Assembly: GCA_026390495.1 (NCBI GenBank)
Contig: JAPLFV010000238.1
Span: forward strand, 1-32,330
From: Pseudomonadota bacterium
GTDB lineage: Bacteria > Bdellovibrionota_B > Oligoflexia > Oligoflexales > RGVZ01
Direction: 5' to 3'
DNA: 32,330 nucleotides
Shown here: one piece after another, positions 9,290 to 18,458 of the stretch
How positions within the stretch are numbered: position 1 is the stretch's first letter
How the letters are laid out: every line of letters starts with the position of its first letter
Notes under the pieces: generated by a model
Databases searched by the model: none
Seen by the model: the letters and a program-made list of their open reading frames with translations, nothing else
What the model was told of the DNA's origin: nothing
Translations under genes and position numbers: made by a program

Positions 9290-11434
9290 GTGCAATTTCA
9301 TAGAGTCTTGAACGGCCACGGCACTAGCTGTGCTGCAATTATCTCTGGAGATGGATATTTGAACGGTCAACTTCAAGGGCTCGCGCCAAACTCAAAACTC
9401 CTATCATATACCCTAGACACTACCGGTCAGGACGTTTACACAATCGATGAGTTTATGAATATGTTTTCTCATGCAAAATCCCAAAACGTCGATGTCATTA
9501 GCATCAGTTGGGGCTTTACGAGTGCGGATTTAGAATCACAGCTCTTCTTTTCGAGATGGTTGGACCGCGAGATTACATCTGCTGGAATTGTCATAGCTAC
9601 GGCAGCAGGTAACGAGGGGCCAGCAATCACTAGTGGCTATTCTACTGCGTACATGCCGCAAAATGGCTTCAGCGTAGGCGCTATGATTTCGTCATTACAA
9701 GCATTAAACGTTTATGGATGGAATGGTCCTGTGGAAGATACCGTCGTTTGGTATTCGAGTGTTGGACCAAGCGCCGACAATCGGCAATCGCCTGATATCA
9801 TCAGCCCCATCATCAGTTTAGTGCGTGGCGAACGAAATGCAAACGGCGGCAATTTCTATGGCTTTAGCGGAACTAGCAGTGCAACTCCTGCACTTGCAGG
9901 AAGTCTAGCCTCTTTGATCTCTGTCATTCGCAATACAGCAGGTCTCAAAGTAGATACTCATCTACTTAAGGTCGCGATTCAATCCACTTCACGCAGGCTT
10001 GCTTCTGTCGAAAACATTCGACAAGGAGCTGGCCTAGTAAACGTCGACCAAGCTTATGATGCCTATCTAAAATTATACCGCGAAAAACATCAAACTGAGG
10101 CAACTCAAAAGTTTGCATATAAATTGGATGTTAAAACACCTTTAACAGATAGACCTGGATTCGGAGAAGGAATTCATCTCAGTAAACTAGATCGAAATGG
10201 GATGACTATTGAGGTTTCATTGAACGAAGAATCCTTGAATCGCGTGGACCGATTTGCATTTGCTGACGCCATTAGCATTCATCACTCGGAACAGTTTATC
10301 TCAATTCCTGACGCCGCGGTCATTCAAGCCAGCCCTACAAAGATAAGCGTTCGCTTCAATGAAGCTGCTCTTGCGGCTCCGGGAATCTATACAGATATCA
10401 TAGAACTTAGATCTTCTGGTGGCGAAGTCCTTCTAAAGCAGATTCCTGTAGTCATCGAGATCCCGAGCCAACTTAGCCCTGCAAAGTTGGTACAGCATAT
10501 CAATATCCCTAGTTTTTCTGCCTTCAGCATCAAACGATCAGTAATCGACTTAGATCAAAAAGGTATGATAAAATTTAACGGCATCATTCAAAAGGAATTT
10601 CCATCTACAGGCGATAGTTTTGGGGTTTTTGTTACGAGCAAAACAGGTGAAAGAGTTTTTGACTCGGTAGCTCCAATGTCTGTAAATGGCCCAACAGTCG
10701 TAGACCTTAAAACGGAGGTTCTATTGCCTGGTCGCTATGAGGTCGTCTTTTTTAGAAACATTAGTCGCAATTCTAGCTTCGGCGGACCTGTAGGTGTTTT
10801 CTTGTCAATATCAACCGAAGACAAGGCAATCAGTGCGATAAAGGATTTTAGGATTTCCGATGGGTCTGCCAGCTTACTTCTAGATATTGCAAAAACTCCA
10901 AAAGTTGAATCCGTTGTTGTAGAGGCTAAGAAAAGAAGGGTTTTATCAACTCTGGTTAAAACAGCAGATACCGAGAAAAAATTTGCATTCGTTGGAGTGA
11001 TCCAGGGCGAATTTGCAGAAGGCGAATTGCAAATAGAACTCAATCATTTGGAGATCGATCAATCCTTTGCAAAATTCTCTCAAATGTCATTGGCACTGAT
11101 TGATAGCGATTCTAAAGACGTCCTTTATCGGGGTTGGGTAGAAACAAGAACTATAGGCAGACCGTCCTTAACCGTGGAATTAGCAAAAGCTTCAAAAGAG
11201 CTTCAAATTTTTGCCTACCCTAATATCGTCGACTGGGATCGAAATCCGATTACAGAATTTAATTTTTCAGCAACGATCCCATTGAACGTTCCAACAACCT
11301 TCAAAAGTAACTCAATAGTAAAGCTATCGAACATGGCCAAACTTAGCTTTCAATCGGCTGACATCACTGATGAATTGCGAGATTTGACCTTCATTTTATT
11401 GGACAAAGACAATATTGAGATAGGCCGATACTAA
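9290..11434 (+). CDS. Subtilisin-family protease, catalytic and C-terminal part (frame broken)
   Basis: This is the continuation of the S8 protease in another frame. The frame is open from 9188; the coordinate given is the first GTG (9290), which has no ribosome binding site, so independent translation is unlikely. Visible motifs are the catalytic His in LNGHGTSCAA (nt about 9317), the oxyanion Asn in ATAAGNEGP and the catalytic Ser in GFSGTSSATPALAG (nt about 9875). About 470 residues of beta-rich sequence follow the catalytic domain and probably form P-domain- or FN3-like modules. Joined to the first part, the protein would have about 1,030 residues, a normal size for large exported subtilases. 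The coding quality after the break is good, with no further stops, so the break is recent, an error or programmed. Tad-like genes follow 382 nt downstream. Confidence 0.8.
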   Translation: MQFHRVLNGHGTSCAAIISGDGYLNGQLQGLAPNSKLLSYTLDTTGQDVYTIDEFMNMFSHAKSQNVDVISISWGFTSADLESQLFFSRWLDREITSAGIVIATAAGNEGPAITSGYSTAYMPQNGFSVGAMISSLQALNVYGWNGPVEDTVVWYSSVGPSADNRQSPDIISPIISLVRGERNANGGNFYGFSGTSSATPALAGSLASLISVIRNTAGLKVDTHLLKVAIQSTSRRLASVENIRQGAGLVNVDQAYDAYLKLYREKHQTEATQKFAYKLDVKTPLTDRPGFGEGIHLSKLDRNGMTIEVSLNEESLNRVDRFAFADAISIHHSEQFISIPDAAVIQASPTKISVRFNEAALAAPGIYTDIIELRSSGGEVLLKQIPVVIEIPSQLSPAKLVQHINIPSFSAFSIKRSVIDLDQKGMIKFNGIIQKEFPSTGDSFGVFVTSKTGERVFDSVAPMSVNGPTVVDLKTEVLLPGRYEVVFFRNISRNSSFGGPVGVFLSISTEDKAISAIKDFRISDGSASLLLDIAKTPKVESVVVEAKKRRVLSTLVKTADTEKKFAFVGVIQGEFAEGELQIELNHLEIDQSFAKFSQMSLALIDSDSKDVLYRGWVETRTIGRPSLTVELAKASKELQIFAYPNIVDWDRNPITEFNFSATIPLNVPTTFKSNSIVKLSNMAKLSFQSADITDELRDLTFILLDKDNIEIGRY

Positions 11435-11816
11435 AGAGCCTGCAAACTTCATCTGCAAGTATTGAATAGATAGCTAGTCTCTGGCACAAAACCATTTTTT
11501 CGGTGGTGTCAAACAAAAAAATGGCAAGGCGACGATAAAAAACCCGACGAAGATAGTACATTTGGTACAGCGAGGAGGGTTTTTTGAAGTCAACGCAGCA
11601 ATTTTCTTTGTTTCGCGCCATCGACTGGTTAAATCAGGCACTTAGACCTATATTCCCAACACCCCATATATAATCAATTCATTTTCTCAGCCCTTAGAGC
11701 AATCCCAGCACACATCTCTAGCGATCAATCATGTTTAATCTAAGCAAGGCATACCTCACCAGGTAGCCCGCTTATATTCAAACTGATTGCCATTGTGAGG
11801 CATAGAGCAGGGATCG
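11435..11816. other. Intergenic region holding repeat copy 1
   Basis: The region between the protease and the Tad-like operon contains the inverted-repeat element described separately (11505-11627). Past it, an imperfect inverted repeat pairs ATACCTCAC (11751-11759) with GTGAGGCAT (11795-11803), one mismatch, ending 13 nt before the ATG at 11817. This could fold in the leader of the first Tad-like gene. No clear promoter was recognised. Confidence 0.4.
11505..11627. repeat. Inverted-repeat hairpin element, copy 1
   Basis: This is a 123-nt element whose other copy is at 25721-25843; the two align without gaps. Positions 11523-11599 are identical to 25739-25815 (77 nt), while the flanks differ at 12 positions. 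The two ends are imperfect inverted repeats (left arm about 11505-11525, right arm about 11598-11619). An inner perfect stem pairs AAAAAACCC (11537-11545) with GGGTTTTTT (11577-11585), which would act as an intrinsic terminator in either direction. A small GTAC/GTAC stem sits in the loop. It follows the protease gene. No coding capacity was seen. Confidence 0.85.
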
Positions 11817-13172
11817 ATGAGACAGAAACATACAAATTCAAACGCAAATCAACCAATCTATTCCTCGAAGAATGAACCGACCAATCATCGCCAAGGAATT
11901 GCAGCACTCGAATTTCTGTTTGCAGCACCTGCATTTTTTGTGTTGGTATTTTTTGTTATCGAGATTGCACTCATCTGGAATGATCGCCACATCATGAAGC
12001 TAGCAGCCTATAGATCTGCCAAAACTGTGGTCAAAGCGCGTTTTGATGCGGACCCAACCGCGAATCTATGCTGGAGAGTTCAATCATCTGGCGCACCCGT
12101 TGGTGGATTTGACGATGCACTGCATGCAAGGGCCAGGCGCTCGGCATCAAAAGTTATGGCTGTTATCACGCCGCCTCTTCCTCAACTCTTGGCAGCTTTA
12201 GGTGTTACGTCCCCCTTGGCAACAATGTCCCCAGGTGAAACCATCATCAAATCAATTTCTGACAATATTGTCGTTCAATATGGACGGCCAGATACATTCA
12301 CTTCAAGCACATCAACCCCATCAGCGTCTGCACCTCCTTTAGTGACGTCAACCGGCATACAAAAAACTGGCGATGCAATGACACATGCCATCATTCGAAT
12401 GCTGAGTGGTCTGCCGTCTGCGTGGATATATACGTCGTTGCAGTGCAGCGACGTCGTCTTTCCCGCCACTGCTAACTCAATTGAAAGCAAAGGCGTAGAA
12501 ATGACTTTGACCTACAATCGACCCGCCAAGATGCCGTACATGGGAACATTGATGTGGTCGCTTCACAAATTACAAAAAATTGCACAAGTGTTTGGCCAAG
12601 AAGATGACGGAACTTCAGGCGTCTTTAAAATTAATGCACTGGACTTCGGACTTGAATATGACAGTAAAAAATCTGCCGCTGCAATAAGCGCGGCCCAAGC
12701 CAAAATCAAGCAAGAAATCGTTCGAGTAGCCACTGATTTAGGTCATAAAATAGATGAAGAGATTAACAACCATGACTTTGCTATACCTGGTTCTACCTCT
12801 GGCAGTAGCTCACCACTTTCAAGTATTTTTGGGACTCTGGCTGAAAAGGGTTTTGACGAAGTGCAAAACGCTGCACGGCCTATTTTCAACCAAAGGCTTG
12901 TTGACTGGATCGGTCATGCCGCTGTTGAGATCGTGATTATGGCTCCTGATCTTGTAAAAACAATCCCAATTCAAGCTACAGTACGCGTGCCTAGATACAG
13001 TGACTCTTACGTTAATGCCGGGCAAAGCTGGGATGGACAAGCCGTCCTTCTAGGCAAATTTCACGGCGACTCAAACGTTGCTAAACTTGCGAAGAAAATG
13101 TCGGAAGTTATGGATATTGGAACACCACCAAATAGTGGAAGAGGATTGCCTTACACAAATGGCAGTCCCTAA
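11817..13172 (+). CDS. TadE-like pseudopilin protein (first of three)
   Basis: The product has 451 residues. A short hydrophilic leader is followed by GIAALEFLFAAPAFF and a single hydrophobic segment (about residues 33-54). The Gly/Ala-Leu-Glu-Phe pattern with Glu at the start of the transmembrane helix (about E32) is typical of TadE-type pseudopilins of Flp/Tad pili. The remaining 390 residues are predicted to be outside the cytoplasm, much longer than a classical TadE (about 150-200), with a Ser/Thr/Ala-rich stretch near 160-180. AGGGA lies a few nt before the ATG. The stop codon overlaps the next ATG by one base (TAATG), so translation is probably coupled. Tad ATPase, secretin and platform genes are not in the window. 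Confidence 0.75.
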   Translation: MRQKHTNSNANQPIYSSKNEPTNHRQGIAALEFLFAAPAFFVLVFFVIEIALIWNDRHIMKLAAYRSAKTVVKARFDADPTANLCWRVQSSGAPVGGFDDALHARARRSASKVMAVITPPLPQLLAALGVTSPLATMSPGETIIKSISDNIVVQYGRPDTFTSSTSTPSASAPPLVTSTGIQKTGDAMTHAIIRMLSGLPSAWIYTSLQCSDVVFPATANSIESKGVEMTLTYNRPAKMPYMGTLMWSLHKLQKIAQVFGQEDDGTSGVFKINALDFGLEYDSKKSAAAISAAQAKIKQEIVRVATDLGHKIDEEINNHDFAIPGSTSGSSSPLSSIFGTLAEKGFDEVQNAARPIFNQRLVDWIGHAAVEIVIMAPDLVKTIPIQATVRVPRYSDSYVNAGQSWDGQAVLLGKFHGDSNVAKLAKKMSEVMDIGTPPNSGRGLPYTNGSP

Positions 13173-14497
13173 TGAGGAATATCATTTTGCAAATATCTAG
13201 TTCAAAGAAAACTATGACTCAGATGAACGAAACAAGGACCCTAACGTCTATGGAACATCGTAAAAATTCATTGGCAACAAAAATTGGATCTTCAAAACAG
13301 GGATCCTCTACTTTAGAATTCATTTTCTGCGCCCCGCTCCTTGTTATGTTCATGTTCGTTGCGATGGAGTTAAACGAAAGAGTCGAACAAAGAATCAATA
13401 GTTCTATCGCAGCCAACAATACAGCCTGGTTAGCTAAGGCCGATCTCACAAATGTTGGTCAGCAAAGTGCGATCGAACCCGTAACTAAAGCCGACATTTT
13501 AGGAATCAAAAGTGGTTCTACATCGTCAATGATTTTAAATGGAAGTTCTCAGCCAATATCATCAGGAGCAATCTTGAGTTATTCAGATTCGAAAATGAAT
13601 TCAAACGCCTACCATATCATGGTGAATAGAAGGCAAAACTCAGCGGCAACTGCTACGGCTGCAAACCGCGCTAGCACAGCCATTGGCACCTCAGTCATAG
13701 ACCAGATCAGCTCAAATCTCGCCGCTGGATCTGCACAAGCTTCTCAATTCTTCGATCAGATCACTGGAGGAAGGTCTCGGTTTCTTCCGACGATTTTTCC
13801 AAACAACGACGTGGAAGAGATCACTATAGGATGGTCGTTAACAAATCAAGGTAGCAGCAACAAGGCACTTGAGGCTATTGACGCTCTTTCAAAACAAGTC
13901 AATGGAAGTGCGCCGACTGACATGAATCATTTTTATACTTCAGAGTACAGAGTTCTCGCACATCATACAGTGTATCTTAGACGCGATCCCGCCTATCACC
14001 CTAACTCTTATAAAAATCAAGCGGTGCTCGGTATGGTCTTGGGTTCTTCAGACTTTAGTGACTTCAATAACAAATGCTTTATGAAACTAGACGTTGATGA
14101 TGCCATCTGTGGCGAAAAGAATAAATTTGCTGACTACCTTCATGATGTCTACATGATCATTTCAGGAGGAAAAACCGCGATTGATTTATTTACCTCCTCA
14201 TGTTTAGCAGCGACAGCGGGTTTAGGTAGCGCTGGATGTTTGGCGACAAAGATCATAGTTGGAGAGGTCGAAGATGCGATTAAAGATGCTATCGACCATA
14301 AAATTACATCTGAAGCTGGCAAAATTGCAACGATGGCTACAACTAAAGTGGAAGATTTTGCTCGAAACGCATTGCCTGGTGGCTCAATTACTGATTCCGC
14401 GGTTAACAATATCAAAACAAGCATTCATCAAAAAACGTCTGAAGCGACCACTGAGTATCTCAGAACAAACGGAGCAAATCATGATGAAACCCCATAA
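13172..14497 (+). CDS. TadE/TadF-like pseudopilin protein (second of three)
   Basis: The product has 441 residues if translation starts at the ATG overlapping the previous stop codon; internal ATGs at 13214 and 13223 are alternatives because no clear ribosome binding site is visible. At about residue 45 the sequence QGSSTLEFIFCAPLLVMF begins a single transmembrane helix with the conserved Glu of the pilin-like family (about E49), followed by MELNERVEQRINSS. The rest is probably periplasmic or surface-exposed and ends in an Ala/Thr-rich amphipathic region. It overlaps the next gene by 17 nt. The similar N-terminal layout of this protein and the preceding one suggests both are minor pseudopilins of one assembly. 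Confidence 0.7.
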   Translation: MRNIILQISSSKKTMTQMNETRTLTSMEHRKNSLATKIGSSKQGSSTLEFIFCAPLLVMFMFVAMELNERVEQRINSSIAANNTAWLAKADLTNVGQQSAIEPVTKADILGIKSGSTSSMILNGSSQPISSGAILSYSDSKMNSNAYHIMVNRRQNSAATATAANRASTAIGTSVIDQISSNLAAGSAQASQFFDQITGGRSRFLPTIFPNNDVEEITIGWSLTNQGSSNKALEAIDALSKQVNGSAPTDMNHFYTSEYRVLAHHTVYLRRDPAYHPNSYKNQAVLGMVLGSSDFSDFNNKCFMKLDVDDAICGEKNKFADYLHDVYMIISGGKTAIDLFTSSCLAATAGLGSAGCLATKIIVGEVEDAIKDAIDHKITSEAGKIATMATTKVEDFARNALPGGSITDSAVNNIKTSIHQKTSEATTEYLRTNGANHDETP

Positions 14498-17294
14498 GAA
14501 CGTCGAGCCATCTATAACAGCATTCGGTAATAAGTCCGGTGTCATAGCAGTTCTTTTTCTTTTGGTTGTAGCGCTAATATTTGGTGCTATAAGCCTCTCG
14601 ATTCAAACCGGTCAACTTGTTGAACGTCGAGTCAAGACGGATCAATCGAGTGATGCGGCAGCAATTGCATTCTCCAGCAAATCGGCACAAGGATTAAATT
14701 TTGTCGCCGCCAACAACCTTGCTATTGCCGCCGCTTCCCACATGACAGGTGTCATGCATCTTGCCGCAGATTGGGGAGCTATTTATAAAACAATATTTTT
14801 GGGAGAGTCCGTATTTAAAAGTCGGGGAAGGGCCTTGAGTCGAGAGCAGCTCGCCGCGAAACTTGAAATTTTCTATGACCTCTTTCGTCCAGTATCAAAT
14901 CTATATTTCAGGTCTGCATCAGGGCTTACAAAACTCAACTCAACGATCGTGGCTCTATTTCCCTATCTTGGCGTTGTCGACGCCATCAATGTAGCCGGTG
15001 CAAATGCGCCAGGATCTATCATTATTCCATTCAGAATCTCTAGTAGCGCGTCAGTCAATCCCAATGCAGCAAGTAACACCGAGTCGGTTGGATTTTGGGG
15101 GCAGGTAAAGCAAACTCTAGGCTCTTTATTTTCATCGTTCAATTTGGGGTATGATGGATTGAAACGCATCAACTCAGATGAAGCCTTTTGCCTGGCCTAT
15201 CACGCTGGGGAGCAAGCATTGGGAAGCAACCGGCATAATATCAATGAATGGATCGATTCAGGCCTTCTTCCAGATCTTGGCAATGGACTTGATTTGAAAC
15301 CAATCGGAACCGTAATTAAAACTATCTTTGACCTATTTGGCGGATTGAAAATTTTAGCGAACCTTGTTCAACTAAAAGTTGGCTTTGCCGGATGTGGATT
15401 TGCTAAAGCTGGTGACAGCGCTCCCGGAATGGAAAATGCAGAGAAATCATTGATTGCTCCAATTTTGCAAACCATTCTTATGGGACCTCTCAGCGGGCGA
15501 CCTGTTGAGTTAAAGTTGGGGTCTGTTCGCGCAACGATTCAACCCACAAAGACAGCCAGCCAGCTCGAATCAGAAGTCAATTCCATGAGAGACATGAAAT
15601 GTGATCGAACTCGAGACAGAACTTGGGCTGCGACTCCCTTGGGAAATACTAAGTTTCGCACGAATTTTCAGCCTATGGCCGGAATGTGTATTTATCCTAG
15701 GACTTCAAAGCGAGTCTACGACATCAATAATAGTTCATTGAATCACGGAGATCCATTCAATGGCGCGCCCGATGAAAGTCATGAAGTACTTTTTGACTAC
15801 GATGTCGCCTGTCCTGGCACAATCCTATTCAAGTGGGAAGTTTATTCTGGCTTAGTTGGTGATATCAATCGAATTGACCCAATCCATCCTGAGGTTGTAC
15901 CGCCCATTCCTGCCGTTGAGACTCACCCAAATGTCGCTGCAGACGATGTTACAGCCGACATTTGTCCTACGTTCATCGCCAATGAACCGTATGAAAAGAG
16001 TGCTTTCAAATATCCGCACATCAATTCAAGGGTTACTCCTTTCACCCTTAGGACGACGACATATCCAAGTTATGTGAATATGTCTCGAGCCAAACCATTT
16101 GTGCACAGTATTAAGGATGGTTTGAAACCTTCTACTGATCTTACCACACCACCGACAGGCTGGCGCGGAGGCGACCCAAGAGAAGGAGCCATGGAAAAGA
16201 TTACACAACTACTTAATTGTGCATCCGGCAGTGCTACCTCTTGTTCGGGCACAGACTCTCGTGGACCGTATATGGAAAGCACTGAAAATGAGGATGGCTC
16301 CGGCGCGAAGTTTAAATTCTACCCAAACATACAAAAACTTAACTGGCTTTGCCCAGCATCACCAAAAGACAGCGCAAATCCAACAACGATAAGAGAATCA
16401 CTCAAGTTTCATGGAAGCGGTCCAAGAAACCGATGGCCTCACGCCGAAATTTCCGGAGCCAATTTGAGTGCGTACCCCAAACTAATCAACTGGCATAACG
16501 CCCGAGTAGATACTCTTGTCGACCAAATGGATTGTGAGGAGTACCAAAAATACGCGGAAGGACATCCGGTTGTCGTTGTTGCACCTCCAACGCCTTCTAA
16601 CAGTGAATCCCATAGCTTCTGCGCTACAGGTGCTCATATGTGTTGGCAAACAGGCATGCAAAAGATGCTAGGTGCTAAATTAAAGGAAGGAGGCCTTTCA
16701 TTTATCGTTCCAGAAAAAACAACAGCACTCGTGAACGGCGAAACAAAGTTAGAAGCATCTCTTCACTTCGCAAATTTTATGGCAAATCCGATTCGATCTA
16801 AAGTCGGCTCAGATTTTATTGGAAGAAATGACGGGACTAGTTTATCTCACTGTCCAAGAAACATGGACGTCAGCGTTCAATTAACAAACGGTGACACGAT
16901 TCAAGTTTGCGATGTGCAACCAATGATTGGATTTATCGAAAAATTTGCGCGAAATTCTCCAACCAGCTCACAGTTAGCTAACAATGAGCTCATTGGGTTT
17001 GGAAATGCTAATTTGGCAAGCGGGGGGGCATTCCAGGCTCAAGATGATCTCAGTTATCAAGGATTAATATCGATCAGCCAAGCTAATGTTAGGTTCGAGA
17101 AAAAGTTAGCAAACGATCCCTATGAGCCAAGCTCTGGCGTAAGTTCAACGGCATCCTCCGCACCAACCACACCTGCACCATCGCTTTCAAAAAATTATCA
17201 ACTTTTCTGGCCATCGTGGAAAGCATCTCTAGAACCTTCACGCGTGATGAGCAGGGCGTTACCGCCGGAGATAGCTCCCCTTCTTGAAGACTAG
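14481..17294 (+). CDS. TadG-like protein (third of three)
   Basis: The product has 937 residues from the ATG at 14481, which is preceded by GGAG at 6-nt spacing. The frame is open further upstream to 14259, but that part only shadows the previous gene. Residues 19-41 (SGVIAVLFLLVVALIFGAIS) form a transmembrane helix followed by VERRVKTDQSSDAAAIAFSS. This matches the N-terminal Tad-like domain of TadG, in which a helix is followed by a polar stretch and an Asp-Ala-Ala-Ala motif. The remaining 870 residues should be extracytoplasmic, contain many Cys and Pro, and match no domain I recognise. Together the three genes form an operon of pseudopilin-like anchors with very large unknown ectodomains. 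Confidence 0.75.
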   Translation: MMKPHKNVEPSITAFGNKSGVIAVLFLLVVALIFGAISLSIQTGQLVERRVKTDQSSDAAAIAFSSKSAQGLNFVAANNLAIAAASHMTGVMHLAADWGAIYKTIFLGESVFKSRGRALSREQLAAKLEIFYDLFRPVSNLYFRSASGLTKLNSTIVALFPYLGVVDAINVAGANAPGSIIIPFRISSSASVNPNAASNTESVGFWGQVKQTLGSLFSSFNLGYDGLKRINSDEAFCLAYHAGEQALGSNRHNINEWIDSGLLPDLGNGLDLKPIGTVIKTIFDLFGGLKILANLVQLKVGFAGCGFAKAGDSAPGMENAEKSLIAPILQTILMGPLSGRPVELKLGSVRATIQPTKTASQLESEVNSMRDMKCDRTRDRTWAATPLGNTKFRTNFQPMAGMCIYPRTSKRVYDINNSSLNHGDPFNGAPDESHEVLFDYDVACPGTILFKWEVYSGLVGDINRIDPIHPEVVPPIPAVETHPNVAADDVTADICPTFIANEPYEKSAFKYPHINSRVTPFTLRTTTYPSYVNMSRAKPFVHSIKDGLKPSTDLTTPPTGWRGGDPREGAMEKITQLLNCASGSATSCSGTDSRGPYMESTENEDGSGAKFKFYPNIQKLNWLCPASPKDSANPTTIRESLKFHGSGPRNRWPHAEISGANLSAYPKLINWHNARVDTLVDQMDCEEYQKYAEGHPVVVVAPPTPSNSESHSFCATGAHMCWQTGMQKMLGAKLKEGGLSFIVPEKTTALVNGETKLEASLHFANFMANPIRSKVGSDFIGRNDGTSLSHCPRNMDVSVQLTNGDTIQVCDVQPMIGFIEKFARNSPTSSQLANNELIGFGNANLASGGAFQAQDDLSYQGLISISQANVRFEKKLANDPYEPSSGVSSTASSAPTTPAPSLSKNYQLFWPSWKASLEPSRVMSRALPPEIAPLLED

Positions 17295-17371
17295 TTGCAG
17301 GCAACAAAAACCGCAAATCCAATTTGTCTTAAAGGCGATCGCGTAAATATCTCTGCAGAATATTTTTTAAG

Positions 17372-17761
17372 ATGTCTGCGCCAATGTCTCTTCTCAAAGC
17401 TACACAATGTCGGCTATGGTCTGATGATCAATTTTTGAAGGCTAACAAGGTGCAAATATCAAATCTAAAGATCAGCCACCCTCCTGATTTTATAATGACA
17501 CATGATCGTGTTGTTATCTTTCATCGCATCCATTTATATATCGCTTCAGCAAAGTTGATGCGTACTGAATCAATACCAGTTGCGCGTCGAAGTCTTTGGA
17601 TTCCGGTAGGAAATGTACAATCGATCATTCGAAGTCGAGTCCAATATGGTGCGAGATTGAATGGCAAATTCCAAGAGCAGTCATGTGCTATTGAAATCAC
17701 TTGTGGGGACTCAAATTTTCAAATTGTGTTGCGGCTTCCGCTTGGCCTTCTTGCAAATTAG
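17372..17761 (+). CDS. Orphan hypothetical protein
   Basis: This is an open frame of 129 codons starting with ATG, without a recognisable ribosome binding site. The C-terminal half alternates hydrophobic and charged residues as in a beta-rich domain (for example CAIEITCGDSNFQIVLRLPL). No signal peptide or membrane segment is seen and no family is recognised. A second frame stays open across the stop codon and continues to 17864, so the gene could be longer and interrupted by a frameshift. It follows the TadG-like gene by 77 nt on the same strand. Confidence that it is a real, intact gene is low. Confidence 0.35.
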   Translation: MSAPMSLLKATQCRLWSDDQFLKANKVQISNLKISHPPDFIMTHDRVVIFHRIHLYIASAKLMRTESIPVARRSLWIPVGNVQSIIRSRVQYGARLNGKFQEQSCAIEITCGDSNFQIVLRLPLGLLAN

Positions 17762-17878
17762 ACAGAACTGCTACAACGAAACTTTGTTAAATATTTCAAG
17801 TTATTTTTGGGAAATACCAATAATTGATTGTCACGATGTCGAAAATCTCGCCGATGCAGATTGAGCGGGGAGTTTAGA

Positions 17879-18439
17879 ATGGATTTTCGTGATCGTTATC
17901 CTAATATTAAATTTTGGCCGGCCGCGGTTGCAGACCGATGCTATACTCCATTTCCTTACCGTCAAATGTTTCTAGGAAGACTTATTGAGTTCCCTGCTCC
18001 AGACGACTCGACTTCATTTCTAGTAATATCTCACTTTGATGAAACAGACTGCGATAGTCCAGGGCGATTCTATTGCTACGGCGTCGAAGCGCCAAAGGGG
18101 TATCACTTAAGGACTCAATTTGAAAGTGGACTCATCAACTGGACAGACTTTATGGCTCACCGCAATTGGCTGATAGAATTAACCAGTCAACTTTTTGATC
18201 AAGGCCCATGCAATGTCCGCTATGTATCACCAATGGACATCCACCCAGTTTGCAAAGAAGAGCTTCTCGATCTTGATACTAGGGGTGGGCCGCTAAAGAT
18301 TCTCCATGACCACCTGCTTAGCAACTACGAGGCCGAGAAAACGTGGGCTAACAAATCTTACGTTGCGAAGGAAGAGTATTTTGAGTTCTTATCAAAATTC
18401 GGGTCGATGTTTGACTTGTCGACTACAAAAATTGCTTAA
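17879..18439 (+). CDS. Hypothetical cytoplasmic protein
   Basis: The product has 186 residues. The ATG at 17879 is chosen over an in-frame ATG at 17828 because GGGGAG precedes it by 7 nt and the sequence after it (MDFRDRYPNIKFWPAAV) looks like a natural N-terminus. The protein is acidic and aromatic-rich, with His, Cys and Asp scattered through it, and has no signal peptide or membrane segment. I do not recognise the family. The surrounding stretch 17300-19190 holds only orphan or broken frames, so this may belong to an accessory region. Confidence 0.6.
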   Translation: MDFRDRYPNIKFWPAAVADRCYTPFPYRQMFLGRLIEFPAPDDSTSFLVISHFDETDCDSPGRFYCYGVEAPKGYHLRTQFESGLINWTDFMAHRNWLIELTSQLFDQGPCNVRYVSPMDIHPVCKEELLDLDTRGGPLKILHDHLLSNYEAEKTWANKSYVAKEEYFEFLSKFGSMFDLSTTKIA

Positions 18440-18458
18440 ATTTGCGGGTAGGCTGTAA

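Noticed and set aside
14259-14480. N-terminal extension of the TadG-like frame
   Set aside because: It overlaps the preceding gene in another frame; the ATG at 14481 has GGAG at good spacing and directly precedes the transmembrane helix.
17661-17864. Open frame overlapping the orphan at 17372
   Set aside because: It has no start signal; it may be the continuation of the orphan after a frameshift, but nothing settles this.
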